Positions 17,974-27,917 of a DNA stretch of 64,000 nucleotides are shown here, piece after piece (the stretch's first letter is position 1; each line of letters starts with the position of its first letter). This DNA comes from Lewinellaceae bacterium (GTDB taxonomy: Bacteria; Bacteroidota; Bacteroidia; Chitinophagales; Saprospiraceae). Position numbers and translations under genes: made by a program. The notes under the pieces are model-generated. The model had not been told where the DNA came from, did not search any database, and saw only the letters and a program-made list of their open reading frames with translations. The stretch is taken from the NCBI GenBank assembly GCA_016719605.1, contig JADJYW010000012.1, positions 1-64,000 of the forward strand. The letters run 5' to 3'.

Positions 17974-18618
17974 ATGTTCCCGCATTCGTTCATCGCCATT
18001 GAGGGCAATATCGGCGCCGGAAAAACGACGCTTTGCAGCCTGTTGGCCGAGCGGTATGGGTGCGCTTTGGTGCTGGAGCAGTTCACCGACAACCCGTTTC
18101 TGCCGTTTTTTTACGAACAACCGGAGCGTTACGCATTCCAGGTAGAACTTTTTTTTATGACCGAGCGACACAAACAATTGCTCGAGCATTTTGCGCAACC
18201 TGACCTGTTTCGATCCTTTACGGTAGCCGACTATTTTTTCCTGAAAACCCTGCTTTTTGCCAAAAACAACCTGAGTGAAACCGAATTTCGGCTGTTCCAG
18301 CGGTTGTTTTCCGTGCTGAACGCCACATTCCCGAAACCCGACCTGCTGCTGTACCTGCACCGCCCGGTATCGGTTTTGCAACAACAAATACAGCGTCGCG
18401 GGCGCGATATGGAGCGGCTCATCACCGATGAATACCTCGAAGGGCTGCAACATGCCTACCTCGATTTTTTCAAACAGGAAACAGAAATCCCGATCGTCGT
18501 GCTCGATTTGCACGATGCCGATTTTGTACAAAACCCGACAATCCTTGACGGCATCGCCGGCGTACTGAAACAAACATTTCGCCCCGGTCTGCAATACGTC
18601 TCTCTGGTTGGAAAATAG
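17974..18618 (+). CDS. Deoxynucleoside kinase (dNK family)
   Basis: 214 residues, cytoplasmic. The P-loop is GNIGAGKTTL at residues about 9-18. The family's second motif is around DYFFLKTLLFAKNNLS, and the LID region contains IQRRGRDMERLITDEYL. It phosphorylates deoxynucleosides for salvage; whether dA, dG or another base is preferred cannot be told. It is close behind folK and ahead of the carboxylase gene (29-base gap). A folK-kinase pair is, from general knowledge, a frequent arrangement in Bacteroidota. The final helical segment ends without extra domains. Confidence 0.9.
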   Translation: MFPHSFIAIEGNIGAGKTTLCSLLAERYGCALVLEQFTDNPFLPFFYEQPERYAFQVELFFMTERHKQLLEHFAQPDLFRSFTVADYFFLKTLLFAKNNLSETEFRLFQRLFSVLNATFPKPDLLLYLHRPVSVLQQQIQRRGRDMERLITDEYLEGLQHAYLDFFKQETEIPIVVLDLHDADFVQNPTILDGIAGVLKQTFRPGLQYVSLVGK

Positions 18619-18647
18619 TTATCGAATCAATCGAATCAATCCATTTT

Positions 18648-20189
18648 ATGGAAAAAAAAATAGAACTTCTCCAGGGTAAAATTGCCGAAGCCAAATTAGG
18701 CGGCGGTCAGGCCCGCATAGATGCCCAGCACAAAAAAGGCAAACTCACGGCCCGCGAACGTGTCCATTTTTTGCTTGACGATGGCTCCTTTGAAGAGATC
18801 GGCGCACTGGTTTCACATCGCAGCACGGATTTCGGCATGGCCGACCAGATTGTGCTCGGCGACGGGGTAGTCACCGGGTACGGTACCATTGGCGGGCGTT
18901 TGGTGTATGTTTTTGCGCAGGATTTTACGGTTTTCGGGGGATCACTTTCCGAAACGCACGCCGAAAAAATCTGCAAGGTGATGGATCTGGCCGTCAAAAA
19001 CGGGGCGCCGGTCATCGGCCTCAACGACTCCGGCGGCGCGCGTATTCAGGAGGGGGTGAACTCGCTGGGCGGCTACGCCGATATTTTTTATCGGAATGTG
19101 TTGTCGAGCGGGGTGGTACCGCAGATTTCCGCCATCATGGGCCCTTGCGCCGGCGGCGCTGTGTACAGCCCGGCCATGACGGATTTCATTGTCATGGTGG
19201 ACGGCACCTCGTACATGTTTGTGACCGGCCCGAATGTGGTCAAAACCGTGACCAACGAGGAAGTCACGAGCGAACAACTTGGTGGCGCCGGCACCCATGC
19301 CTCCAAATCGGGCGTCACGCACCTCGTGGCCGAAAACGACGTGGATTGTATTGAAAAAATCAAACGCCTGCTGAGTTACGTTCCGCAGAACTGCGCGGAC
19401 AAAGTGCCCGCATTGCCCTACACGCCGGGCGATGAGTACCGCGAGCAATTGGACAGCATTGTCCCGGAAAACGCCAACCATCCGTACGACATCAAGGAAG
19501 TAATCGCGGGCATCGTGGATGAAAATACTTTTTTTGAAATTCACGAGCGCTACGCCGAAAACATTGTGGTGGGTTTTGCCCGATTAGCCGGGCGCAGTAT
19601 CGGTATTGTGGCCAACCAGCCAATGAGCCTCGCGGGCGTGCTGGATGTAAACTCATCCAAAAAAGGTGCGCGTTTTGTGCGTTTTTGTGACTGTTTCAAT
19701 ATCCCGATTTTGGTACTGGAAGACGTGCCTGGTTTTTTGCCCGGCACCGACCAGGAATGGAACGCCATCATTACCAACGGCGCCAAGTTGCTCTACGCTT
19801 TTTCCGAGGCCACGGTGCCCCGCGTGACGGTTATCACCCGGAAAGCCTACGGCGGCGCGTACGATGTGATGAACTCCAAGCACATCGGCGCCGATATGAA
19901 CTTTGCCTGGCCCAACGCCGAGATCGCGGTCATGGGCGCCAAAGGTGCCTCCGAGATCATTTTCAAAAAAGAAATCGAATCGGCAGCCGATCCGGCCGCC
20001 AAGTTGGCTGAAAAAGAACGGGAGTACGCCGAAACGTTCGCCAATCCCTACCGGGCTGCTGCCCGCGGGTTTATTGACGAGGTGATTGTGCCCCGCGAAA
20101 CGCGCCGGAAACTCATCAAGGCTTTTGCCATGCTGGAGCACAAAGCCGTGGCGCGGCCCAAACGCAAGCATGGAAACATCCCGCTTTAA
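18648..20189 (+). CDS. Acyl-CoA carboxylase, carboxyltransferase (beta) subunit, propionyl-CoA type
   Basis: 513 residues, the full length of PccB-type carboxyltransferases. The N-terminal half has the acyl-CoA site (VIGLNDSGGARIQEGV) and the oxyanion-hole region GPCAGGAVYSPAMTDF. The C-terminal half has the biotin side (LEDVPGFLPGTDQEWN; VITRKAYGGAYDVM). It ends in the family's KHGNIPL. It moves the carboxyl group from biotin to propionyl-CoA or a similar acyl-CoA, giving (methyl)malonyl-CoA. The biotin carboxylase and carrier subunits are not in the window. The gene is third in the folK operon, 12 bases before rdgB. Confidence 0.93.
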   Translation: MEKKIELLQGKIAEAKLGGGQARIDAQHKKGKLTARERVHFLLDDGSFEEIGALVSHRSTDFGMADQIVLGDGVVTGYGTIGGRLVYVFAQDFTVFGGSLSETHAEKICKVMDLAVKNGAPVIGLNDSGGARIQEGVNSLGGYADIFYRNVLSSGVVPQISAIMGPCAGGAVYSPAMTDFIVMVDGTSYMFVTGPNVVKTVTNEEVTSEQLGGAGTHASKSGVTHLVAENDVDCIEKIKRLLSYVPQNCADKVPALPYTPGDEYREQLDSIVPENANHPYDIKEVIAGIVDENTFFEIHERYAENIVVGFARLAGRSIGIVANQPMSLAGVLDVNSSKKGARFVRFCDCFNIPILVLEDVPGFLPGTDQEWNAIITNGAKLLYAFSEATVPRVTVITRKAYGGAYDVMNSKHIGADMNFAWPNAEIAVMGAKGASEIIFKKEIESAADPAAKLAEKEREYAETFANPYRAAARGFIDEVIVPRETRRKLIKAFAMLEHKAVARPKRKHGNIPL

Positions 20190-20201
20190 AAATTTCTAAT
20201 C

Positions 20202-20774
20202 ATGCTCGTCTTTGCCACCAACAACGCCCACAAAGCCCGCGAAATCGAACAGATTCTTGGCGGCGCCTATCGTATTTTGACACTGAAGGATATCGGTTGC
20301 CTGGAAGAAATAGAGGAAACGGAACCAACACTGGAAGGCAACGCCTTGCTGAAGGCGCGGTATGTCAAGGAAAAATATGGCTACGATTGTTTCTCCGAGG
20401 ATACCGGGCTGGAAGTAGAGGCGCTTGATGGCGCGCCCGGCGTGTACACGGCGCGTTATGCCGGCGATGCCAAAGACCCGGAGGGCAACATGGCGTTGCT
20501 CCTGGCCAATCTGGCGGATAAAGAAAACCGCCGGGCGCGGTTTCGCACGATCATTGCATTGGTTTCGGATGGGAAAGAGGTGTTGATAGAGGGTATTTGC
20601 CCGGGCCGGATCGCGCCGACCCGGAGCGGCGCAGGCGGTTTTGGATACGATCCGGTTTTCATCCCCGATGGCTACGATCAAACGTTTGCGGAACTCGGCG
20701 ATGCCGTGAAAAACCGCATCAGTCACCGGGCTATTGCCACGGAGAAACTGCGCGAGATGTTGCGTAAGGCCTAA
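20202..20774 (+). CDS. rdgB: Non-canonical purine NTP diphosphatase (HAM1/RdgB)
   Basis: 190 residues. RdgB hydrolyses ITP, dITP and XTP to monophosphates and so keeps deaminated purines out of nucleic acids. All signatures are visible: LVFATNNAHKAREIEQIL at the start, then FSEDTGLEVEALDGAPGVYT followed by ARYAG, GAGGFGYDPVFIPDG and NRISHRAIATEKL. It is the last gene of the folK operon and is followed at once by a strong hairpin. Pairing with a deoxynucleoside kinase makes this a nucleotide-housekeeping unit. Confidence 0.95.
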   Translation: MLVFATNNAHKAREIEQILGGAYRILTLKDIGCLEEIEETEPTLEGNALLKARYVKEKYGYDCFSEDTGLEVEALDGAPGVYTARYAGDAKDPEGNMALLLANLADKENRRARFRTIIALVSDGKEVLIEGICPGRIAPTRSGAGGFGYDPVFIPDGYDQTFAELGDAVKNRISHRAIATEKLREMLRKA

Positions 20775-20785
20775 CCAACAAAAAC

Positions 20786-20817
20786 AAGAGCCGCCCCGAT
20801 AATTCGGAGCGGCTCTT
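20786..20817. terminator. Bidirectional intrinsic terminator
   Basis: A 14-bp stem with one mismatch (AAGAGCCGC..CCGA / TCGG..GCGGCTCTT) and a four-base loop, with T-runs on both strands. It lies between rdgB (plus) and the 15-repeat surface protein (minus), 12 and 28 bases from their stop codons. Confidence 0.85.
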
Positions 20818-20844
20818 TTCTTTTATGGATGGACTTTATTTGGA

Positions 20845-23800
20845 TCAATTTCCGCAACTTCCCGAAACGGTCACATTCACAACGCAACTGGCCAATTCGC
20901 CTGTGCTGTTGCTGATGGACAATTTTACACCAACGGTACCCGGGTTGACAACGGCGCCCGGTGCAGGCATTTGCGTCACCATATCCAGCATGCCACTGCA
21001 ACCACCCGTGATGGTTACCATAGCGCGATAGTCACCGAGGAACGCCTGGCAGGAACTGTTTGCGTTCAGGGTTGCAATAGATGCTGCCGGTGGGCAAATG
21101 ATGTTCAGCGGACGCGGGTCGTTCAGATCAACAACGATGTTGGCGGTTGCACTGCTGGTGCAGCCGTTGGCATCAGTTACGACCACGGTGTACGTTCCAA
21201 CCGGGATGTTTACCAGGTCTTGCGACGTTGGGCCGCTGCTCCAGGCATACGTTTTGTTGCCGGTGCCGCCGTTGACGGTGAGGTCAATAGCGCCCGTGTT
21301 GCCGGCATTACAGTCAACATTAGTGACAGCCAGACCAAGCACAAGTGCATCCGGCTGCGTTACCGTAGCCGAAGTAGTAGCCGAGCAGCCGTCCGTATCC
21401 GTTACGGTCACCGTGTAGGTGCCTGCGGCAATACCATTGAGGTCTTCCGACGTGGCGCCATTGCTCCATTCGATATCGAGACTGCCTGGCGCGCCACCCG
21501 AAATGGTGAGGTTTACAGCGCCGGTGGCGCTACCGTTGCAAAGGATATTGGTCACGCTCGTGCCGAGCACGATAGCCGCCGGTTGTGCCACCGATTTGGA
21601 TTCCGTATCGGTGCAGCCGTTGCCATCGGTCACCGTCACCGTGTAGGTTCCGGCGGCGTTGATGTTAATAGCAGCCGTATTGCCCCCTGTGCTCCAGGCG
21701 TAGGACGTGCCGCCCGAAGCCGTGAGTTGTTCGGTTGTGCCGGCACAAACAATGTCAACACCGACGATGGCTGCTGTGGGCAGCGGGTTGACGACCAGCG
21801 TGGCGGTTGCCGTGCCCGTGCAGCCTACTGCATTGGTTGCAGTCACCGTGTAAGTACCTTCGATATTGGCAATAATAGCGGCTACAGTAGCGCCGGTGCT
21901 CCACTCGTAAGAGATGCCTCCGGTTGCTGTGAGCGTGGTCGTTTTGTCTGCGCAGATAACGAGGGTACCGCTGATAGCAGCCGTAGCACCTGGTTTCACG
22001 GATACCGTGGCCGAAGTGGTTGCCGTGCAACCGTTGGCGTCGGTGACCGTCACCGTGTAGGCGCCCGGGGTATTGGTGTTGATGGCTGCCGTGTTGGCGC
22101 CGTTGCTCCAGGCGTAGGATGTTCCACCGGAGGCCGTCAAAGTGGTTGTTTCCGTGCTGCAAATTTCCAGTTGGCCGGAAATTGCTGCCGTAGGCACCGG
22201 ATTTTGTACCACATTAACCGAGGCGGTGTTGGTACAACCATTGGCACCGGTCACGGTCACCGTGTAGGTTCCGGTCGCGTTGGTGTTGATGGCAGCCGTA
22301 CTTTCCCCTGTGCTCCACGAATAGGATGCACCACCGGAAGCAGTCAGCGTCGTTATTTCGCCGCCGCAGATAGCCAGATCGCCGCTGATCGCTGCATTGG
22401 GCAGCGCGCGGACGATCAGATTTACAGATGCTTCACCGGTGCAACCAGCAGCGTTGGTTACCGTAACCGTGTACGGGCCTGCCGTGCTGGCTACGATAGA
22501 TTGTGTATTGCCGCCGGTACTCCAGGCATACGACAGGCCGGCGGTAGCCGTCAGTGTGGTGGTTTCATTTGCACAAATGTCCAGCACACCGCTGATGTTG
22601 ACAACGATCGTAGTGCTTTCCGTAACGGAAACCGACTCAGTGTCCGTGCAACCGTTGGCATCCGTTACTGTAACGGTGTATGTGCCGGCGGAGCCGACCG
22701 AGATAGCAGCCGTATTGGCGCCGGTGCTCCAGGCGTAGCTGGTACCACCGGAAGCTGTGAGCGTTGTCGTTTCACCGGTACAAACTTCCAGCAGACCGGA
22801 GATGGCGGCCGTGGGCAGGGCATTGACCACCACCGTAGCCGAAGCCGTTTTGGTGCACCCGTTGCCGTCTGTCACCGTCACCGTATAAGCGCCGGCATTG
22901 CCGGTATTGATAGCGGCCGTATTGGCGCCGGTGCTCCAGGCATAAGAGGTGCCGCCGGAAGCAGTCAAGGTTGTCGTTTCGCCCGAGCAGATGATCAGGT
23001 CGCCGTTAATGGCTGCGTTCGGCAGCGGGTTGACTACCACCGTAGCCGAGGCGGTTGCGGTGCAACCGGAAGCGTTGGTCACCGTTACCGAGTAGACCCC
23101 AGCGGTACCGGTATTGATAGAGCCGTTGTTGGACCCTGTACTCCAGTTGTAAAATATGCCGCCGGTAGCGGTAAGCGTGGTGCCAGCGCCTGCGCAGATG
23201 GTTAGATTGCCGCTGATGAAGGTGCTGGTGCCTGGATTTTCTACCACATTGGCGCTTGCGGTATTGGTACAGCCGTTACCGTTGGTAGCCGTCACGGTGT
23301 AGATTCCAGCTGTATTGACGGAAATGCTGGTGGTATTTGCTCCCGTACTCCAAGCGTAAGATGTGCCGCCGGTACCGGTGAGTGTTGTGGAAAGGCCCGG
23401 GCAGAAGTTCAGTACGCCCGTGATACCGGCTGTAGGCAAAGGATTGGCAGTTACGGTTGCGGAAGCGGTATCGGTACAGCCGTTGGCATCGGTGGCCGTC
23501 ACGGTATAGGTGCCGGCGCCGACCGAGATAGCGGCCGTATTGGCGCCCGTGCTCCACGCGTATGAAGTTCCGCCAGAAGCGGTGAGCGTAGTTGTTTTGT
23601 CTGCACAGATCGTCAGGCTGCCGCTGATGGAAGCATCAGGCAATGCATTGACTACCACGGTGACCGAGGCGGTGCCCGTGCAACCGGCGGCGCTGGTTAC
23701 CGTGACCGAGTAAGTGCCGGCGGCGCCCGTGTTGATGGATTGCGTGGAAGCACCGGTGCTCCAGCTGTAGGAAGCGCCGGCGGTTGCTGTGAGGGTGGTT

Positions 23801-25401
23801 GTCTCGCCTGCGCAGATGGAGAGGTCGCCATCAATGGTGACGGTCACATTGGCGTTTTCAATGACGGTGACGGATGCTGTGCCCGTGCAGCCATTGGCAT
23901 CGGTAGCGGTTACAGAGTATAAACCGGCATCGGCTACATTGATGAAAAAGAATGTTGCGCCGGTATTCCAGAGGTATGAAACACCACCGGAGGCGGTAAG
24001 GCTTGTCGAACCGCCGGGGCAGAATTCGAGGGCGCCGGAAATAGCAACGACCGGCAAAGCATTTTCCACAACCGTGGCGCTTGCGGTATTGGTGCAGCCG
24101 TTGGCATCTGTGGCAGTCACCGTGTAGGTACCGGCCACAACCGTGACGGCATCCGTGTCGGCGCCCGTGCTCCAGCTGTAAGACGTGCCGCCGGAAGCCG
24201 TGAGGGTGGTGTTGCTACCTGCGCAATAACTTAAATCGCCGGATATGGACACAGTCGGTAAACCATTTACATCCACTCTTTTCCCTGCCATGGCGGTGCA
24301 GCCTTCGGCTGAAGTAACTGTTACGTCATAAAAACCGAAAGCGGGAACGACAATGGATTCCGTAGTTGCTCCGGTGCTCCAGAGGTATGTGCCGCCACCG
24401 GAGGCCGTGAGGGTCGTAGATTGGCCGTTACAAATTGTCAGGTTGCCCGAAATGGCAGCAACCGGTGTAGCATTTTGAGTAACCGTGGCGGATGCCGTGG
24501 CCGTACAGCCGTTTTGGCCGGTCACGGTCACCGTGTATATTCCGCCGGCGTTGATTACCGTGGTTTCAACGTTGGTTCCGTTGCTCCACGCGTAGGAGAC
24601 GCCGCCGGAGGCCGTCAGTGCCGTGCTGCTGCCGGAGCAAAACTCCAGGTCGCCCGAAATAATTATCGGGTTAACGGTGAACTGGGATTGTGCATAAAAA
24701 CCCCATTGGCCACCGACATCGCGGCCGCGGACGTAGATGCGGTGGACGCCCGGAGGCAGGCATTGCGGGAGCTGCAGGTTGGAAATATTAACGGTGTCGC
24801 CCAAAGTAACCGGAATCGGCGTGCCGTTTCCAACGCCCGGGTCGGTGTCAAAGAAGTATTCTGCAGCGGTAATACGGTCGGATGGAATAAATGGGCCGAT
24901 TTGTACGCCAACGGCGCCGCCTACATTGGTAGGCGGGAAGTCGTTAAAGTCGTAGTTCATATTTATCTCGGTATTCAACCCCGGGAAAGCACCCAACGGA
25001 CATATCTCGAACGTACCGAAACCAACACCCGCCAGGTTATTCGGGATGGTCATAATCGTTACCCACTGGTTCGTAACCCAGTCCACCGGAAACGGTAACG
25101 GGTCAGGATTTTTGGCAAACTGCTGAATCCGAGTCGAGCCGCTGACTACCTCTGCTCCTGCCTTGGCGACGGTATAGGACGATGTGATGGATCCGAGGCT
25201 GACGCCATAAGAATTTGGCCAACAGATCGAAAACACGATGTCGGTCAAAGTATTGGCTGTAGTGGGCGGGTTGCCGGAGGTTTCGCGCATTTGTACGGCG
25301 ATGGTACCGCCGCCTGCATTCTGGAGCCGGATCTCAAAAGTCTGGCTTTGTGCGCCGAAACAGGCAAGGATAAACAGTATGGATAGTACAAGACTTTTCA
25401 T
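20845..25401 (-). CDS. Giant secreted protein with fifteen Ig-like repeats, two SprB repeats and a HYR-like end
   Basis: 1518 residues from the ATG at 25401, which starts a signal peptide (MKSLVLSILFILACFGAQSQ). Residues about 20-180 form an N-terminal domain shared with the broken gene at 26709-27765 (TFEIRLQNAGGGTIAVQMRE). About fifteen repeats of about 80 residues follow, each of the form ISGDL.IC.G.TTTLTASGG, then YAWSTGANT and AGTYTVTVTDANGC. Two SprB-type repeats come next (LCNGSATGAVNLTISGG; VDCNAGNTGAIDLTVNGG), and the protein ends with a HYR-like domain from about ICPPAASIATLN to VTVSGSCGN. I see no T9SS sorting domain of either type, odd for such a protein. Probably a surface or matrix adhesin. 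Confidence 0.85.
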   Translation of the reverse strand: MKSLVLSILFILACFGAQSQTFEIRLQNAGGGTIAVQMRETSGNPPTTANTLTDIVFSICWPNSYGVSLGSITSSYTVAKAGAEVVSGSTRIQQFAKNPDPLPFPVDWVTNQWVTIMTIPNNLAGVGFGTFEICPLGAFPGLNTEINMNYDFNDFPPTNVGGAVGVQIGPFIPSDRITAAEYFFDTDPGVGNGTPIPVTLGDTVNISNLQLPQCLPPGVHRIYVRGRDVGGQWGFYAQSQFTVNPIIISGDLEFCSGSSTALTASGGVSYAWSNGTNVETTVINAGGIYTVTVTGQNGCTATASATVTQNATPVAAISGNLTICNGQSTTLTASGGGTYLWSTGATTESIVVPAFGFYDVTVTSAEGCTAMAGKRVDVNGLPTVSISGDLSYCAGSNTTLTASGGTSYSWSTGADTDAVTVVAGTYTVTATDANGCTNTASATVVENALPVVAISGALEFCPGGSTSLTASGGVSYLWNTGATFFFINVADAGLYSVTATDANGCTGTASVTVIENANVTVTIDGDLSICAGETTTLTATAGASYSWSTGASTQSINTGAAGTYSVTVTSAAGCTGTASVTVVVNALPDASISGSLTICADKTTTLTASGGTSYAWSTGANTAAISVGAGTYTVTATDANGCTDTASATVTANPLPTAGITGVLNFCPGLSTTLTGTGGTSYAWSTGANTTSISVNTAGIYTVTATNGNGCTNTASANVVENPGTSTFISGNLTICAGAGTTLTATGGIFYNWSTGSNNGSINTGTAGVYSVTVTNASGCTATASATVVVNPLPNAAINGDLIICSGETTTLTASGGTSYAWSTGANTAAINTGNAGAYTVTVTDGNGCTKTASATVVVNALPTAAISGLLEVCTGETTTLTASGGTSYAWSTGANTAAISVGSAGTYTVTVTDANGCTDTESVSVTESTTIVVNISGVLDICANETTTLTATAGLSYAWSTGGNTQSIVASTAGPYTVTVTNAAGCTGEASVNLIVRALPNAAISGDLAICGGEITTLTASGGASYSWSTGESTAAINTNATGTYTVTVTGANGCTNTASVNVVQNPVPTAAISGQLEICSTETTTLTASGGTSYAWSNGANTAAINTNTPGAYTVTVTDANGCTATTSATVSVKPGATAAISGTLVICADKTTTLTATGGISYEWSTGATVAAIIANIEGTYTVTATNAVGCTGTATATLVVNPLPTAAIVGVDIVCAGTTEQLTASGGTSYAWSTGGNTAAININAAGTYTVTVTDGNGCTDTESKSVAQPAAIVLGTSVTNILCNGSATGAVNLTISGGAPGSLDIEWSNGATSEDLNGIAAGTYTVTVTDTDGCSATTSATVTQPDALVLGLAVTNVDCNAGNTGAIDLTVNGGTGNKTYAWSSGPTSQDLVNIPVGTYTVVVTDANGCTSSATANIVVDLNDPRPLNIICPPAASIATLNANSSCQAFLGDYRAMVTITGGCSGMLDMVTQMPAPGAVVNPGTVGVKLSISNSTGELASCVVNVTVSGSCGN

Positions 25402-25459
25402 AGAGAGAGAAGGAATAAAAGTGTATGATAGTAAATCACGACAGATTCGGGAATCCGGA

Positions 25460-26503
25460 TTATTGCGCATTGGGAGTAGCCTTGCGAATCGTGAAGCTCG
25501 TTTGAATGGCGCCCCCCAAGGGCACCGTTGCTGGCGTGGTCACCGTGGTGGTCTGCGGGCGAGCCGGTTCGCCGGTCATCGAGAACTCATTGTCCGACTC
25601 GTAAATGCCGAGATTGGTGCCGCCGGTACCGGCGCCGAGGCCGGGAGAACCGACGCCAAGGTGGTAGTCAAAAATGTATAAAAAAGTAGATGGTTCAAAA
25701 AGAGCTATCGAGAAAATGTTTACAAAAAGTGGATTCACATTGACCAGATTATTTGAACCCGTCTGACCGGCTGGAGGCAAGGTATTGTTGGAGGTGAGAT
25801 ATGTCAGGTTGTTATTGTACACGCAGTTGGTTTGAGTGCCTGCGTTTGGAGTTATTCCGTAAAAAATGTTGTTTTCAAAAGTTGTGTTGTTAGCGGATTC
25901 GCCTCCCCCCATAAGTACTCCTGCTCCACTCCAAGTAAATATGTTGTTGGAAAATAATTTAGTGCCGGTTCCACCAAAAGCGCTTAAAGCATTTGCAGAG
26001 TTAATGATATTGTTGGCTACAATCAAATTTGTAGCGTTTGATGCTCCTGCTAATGTTATCGCTTGAATACCAGAGTTTTGAAAAACATTGTTCTTGATCA
26101 ACCAATTGTTTCCGTTGACACCGACTCCAACATAATTTAAGAAGCAATTTTCAATCGTGACATCTGTTACGCCATTGAAACCGGCGATACCTGTGGCTTT
26201 CATGCCCTGAATACGGACATTGCTTACCGAAATATCAATTAGATCAACGGAAGCACCTTGTGCAAGTACTGTTCTGGGTTTATGCCCTTGCCCAATGATC
26301 ATAAGACTTTTTGTAACTAAAAAATTCGCGTAAAGCGTCGGCGACCCATGCACCAAAATCGTGTCTCCTGCATTCGCTGCCGACTGTGCTGCCGCGAAGG
26401 TGGAGTGCTGCCCCGGGGAGGGGTTGTTGTTGTTCAAGGTGAGCACGGCTGCCTGTGCTGTCGAGGCGAGCAGGACAAGCCAGAGAAGTATCAAATTTTT
26501 CAT
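25460..26503 (-). CDS. Secreted right-handed parallel beta-helix protein
   Basis: 347 residues with a signal peptide (MKNLILLWLVLLASTAQAAV). The mature protein starts with the usual lead-in of pectin-lyase-fold proteins (HSTFAAAQSAANAGDTILVH; KSLMIIGQG). It then has regular short turns rich in Asn and Ile/Val (VTDVTIENCFLNYVG; NNWLIKNNVFQNSG; TNLIVANNIINSANA; ENNIFYGITPN), which is the beta-helix pattern. No catalytic signature of a polysaccharide lyase is evident, so it may be a binding or structural protein. The C-terminal 60 residues are different, with no clear T9SS motif. It precedes the giant repeat protein by 58 bases and may be co-transcribed; a TACTTTTG box lies 54 bases upstream. 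Confidence 0.75.
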   Translation of the reverse strand: MKNLILLWLVLLASTAQAAVLTLNNNNPSPGQHSTFAAAQSAANAGDTILVHGSPTLYANFLVTKSLMIIGQGHKPRTVLAQGASVDLIDISVSNVRIQGMKATGIAGFNGVTDVTIENCFLNYVGVGVNGNNWLIKNNVFQNSGIQAITLAGASNATNLIVANNIINSANALSAFGGTGTKLFSNNIFTWSGAGVLMGGGESANNTTFENNIFYGITPNAGTQTNCVYNNNLTYLTSNNTLPPAGQTGSNNLVNVNPLFVNIFSIALFEPSTFLYIFDYHLGVGSPGLGAGTGGTNLGIYESDNEFSMTGEPARPQTTTVTTPATVPLGGAIQTSFTIRKATPNAQ

Positions 26504-26557
26504 GAGTACGGAGTACGTTTAACTGTTTTTACGGATTAGGTTTGAAAATTGATCGCG

Positions 26558-26565
26558 CAAAAGTA
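26558..26565 (-). promoter_or_regulatory. -7 promoter box TACTTTTG for the beta-helix gene
   Basis: Minus-strand match to TAnnTTTG, 54 bases before the ATG at 26503. Confidence 0.4.
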
Positions 26566-26708
26566 ACGCGCCGGTTTGATTTTACGACATTAAGTTTTTG
26601 AAGGGGTGAGTATTTTGATGCGGGGAAAGATCAAAGAACTGTTTTTCAGGAAATTGGCTGTTTGTTTTCCCGATAAATTTCGTCTGCAAAAATCTTGCCG
26701 GAGTAGTG

Positions 26709-27765
26709 TTACCGGTTAATTACCAGGTTTTTTGTTTCCGTGGTGCCGTCGCTCCAGCGCACGCTGACCTGGTACATCGCCGAAGGCAGGTCGTTGAGGC
26801 GGACGGTATGGCGGTTGTGTCCGGGCTGTACGGTCACAAAGTCCTGGTAGATGGTTTTGCCCGAGGTGTCGAGCACCGACATCTGGACTTCTTCGGGCTG
26901 GTCGGCCTCCAGCAGCAGGGCGAAGTCGCCTTTGCTGGGGTTGGGGGTCACGCTCCAGTCGTTGTGGCGTTCCAGTTGGATGATGCGCACGGGCGAGTAT
27001 TCGGTACGGCCGTTGGCGGCGATCATGTTGAGCCGGTAGTAATTGGTGCCGCTCGGCATGGGATCGTGCTGGTATTCGTAGCGGCTATCGGCTGCGCCGG
27101 CGCCTTTGGCGGGCACTTCGGCGAAGCGGGTGAAGACATTGCCGTCAAGGCTGTGTTCCAGTTGGTAGCGGACGAAATTTTTGTCGGAGACGACTTGCCA
27201 TTCGAGGTTTGCCTGGTTGGTTGCCCGGAGCGTGACGTCGAACAGGCGCAGCCCGTCGGGCATCAGGCTGCCGATGCGCACGCTGGTGGCATTGCCGGCG
27301 GCGGCTACGGGGTAGTCCACCAGGTTGTAGTTGATGTTGAGCTCCTGCAGGTTGGTGGGGCACACGGAGAACGTGCCGAGTGCCCGGGTGCTGGCCATGT
27401 TGTTGGGGATGGTGAGGATGGTAGCCCACTGGCCATTGCCCCATTCGGTGGGGAAGTGCATGGGGTTGGGGTCTTTGGCAAACTGCTGGTACTCCAGGTC
27501 GCCGCTGACCGTTTCCGGGCCGGCTTTGCGGATGGTGTAGTTGGAGGTGGGATTGCCGAGATCAATGTTGTAGTTTTTGTCCCATCAGATACCGAAAACC
27601 AGATCGGTGTTGATATCGGCGGTTTTGGTCTCCTTGCCGGTAAGTTCACGCATTTCCACGGCTATGAGTCCGTTTCCAGCATTGTTGAGGCGCAATTCGA
27701 AGTTTTGGCCGATGGCTAAGGAGGCCAAAAAAAAGCAGCGGAAGGGAAAGTATGGTTCTTCTCAT
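26709..27765 (-). pseudogene. Disrupted T9SS cargo protein, paralogue of the giant repeat protein's N domain
   Basis: Read from ATG 27765, the signal peptide MRRTILSLPLLF breaks at a run of eight T (A8 on the plus strand, 27727-27734). With seven T the frame continues LASLAIGQNFELRLNNAGNG. A second lesion is TGA at 27585-27587, where the paralogue has Cys (FSICWP versus FGI-stop-WD). After it the frame is intact: MHFPTEWGNGQWATILTIPN, a fibronectin-like region (YQLEHSLDGNVFTRFAEV) and a T9SS type A tail (VTPNPSKGDFALLLEA to TETKNLVINR). A repaired protein of about 350 residues would be exported by the type IX system. Its N domain is clearly related to that of the protein at 20845-25401. Confidence 0.8.
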
Positions 27766-27801
27766 GTCTCGGGTGATTGCAGGTAAAAAGAAAAATCTGT
27801 A

Positions 27802-27809
27802 CAAAAGTA
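27802..27809 (-). promoter_or_regulatory. -7 promoter box TACTTTTG for the disrupted T9SS cargo gene
   Basis: Minus-strand match to TAnnTTTG, 36 bases upstream of ATG 27765. Confidence 0.4.
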
Positions 27810-27917
27810 TAGCTAAGCATGTTCAGTCAAGCCAATTATTTGTAAAAAAATTTGGCTTGCAGGCAAATATGCCGGATTTGTTTGCGTCGGGCCTCTGCAG
27901 CATGGTTTGCCTGACGT

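Noticed and set aside
20971..23205. A 744-codon open frame on the plus strand opposite the 15-repeat protein
   Set aside because: It is the mirror of a periodic, GC-biased repeat gene; it has no signal peptide or conserved motif, and its sequence is the repeated antisense of the Ig-like unit.
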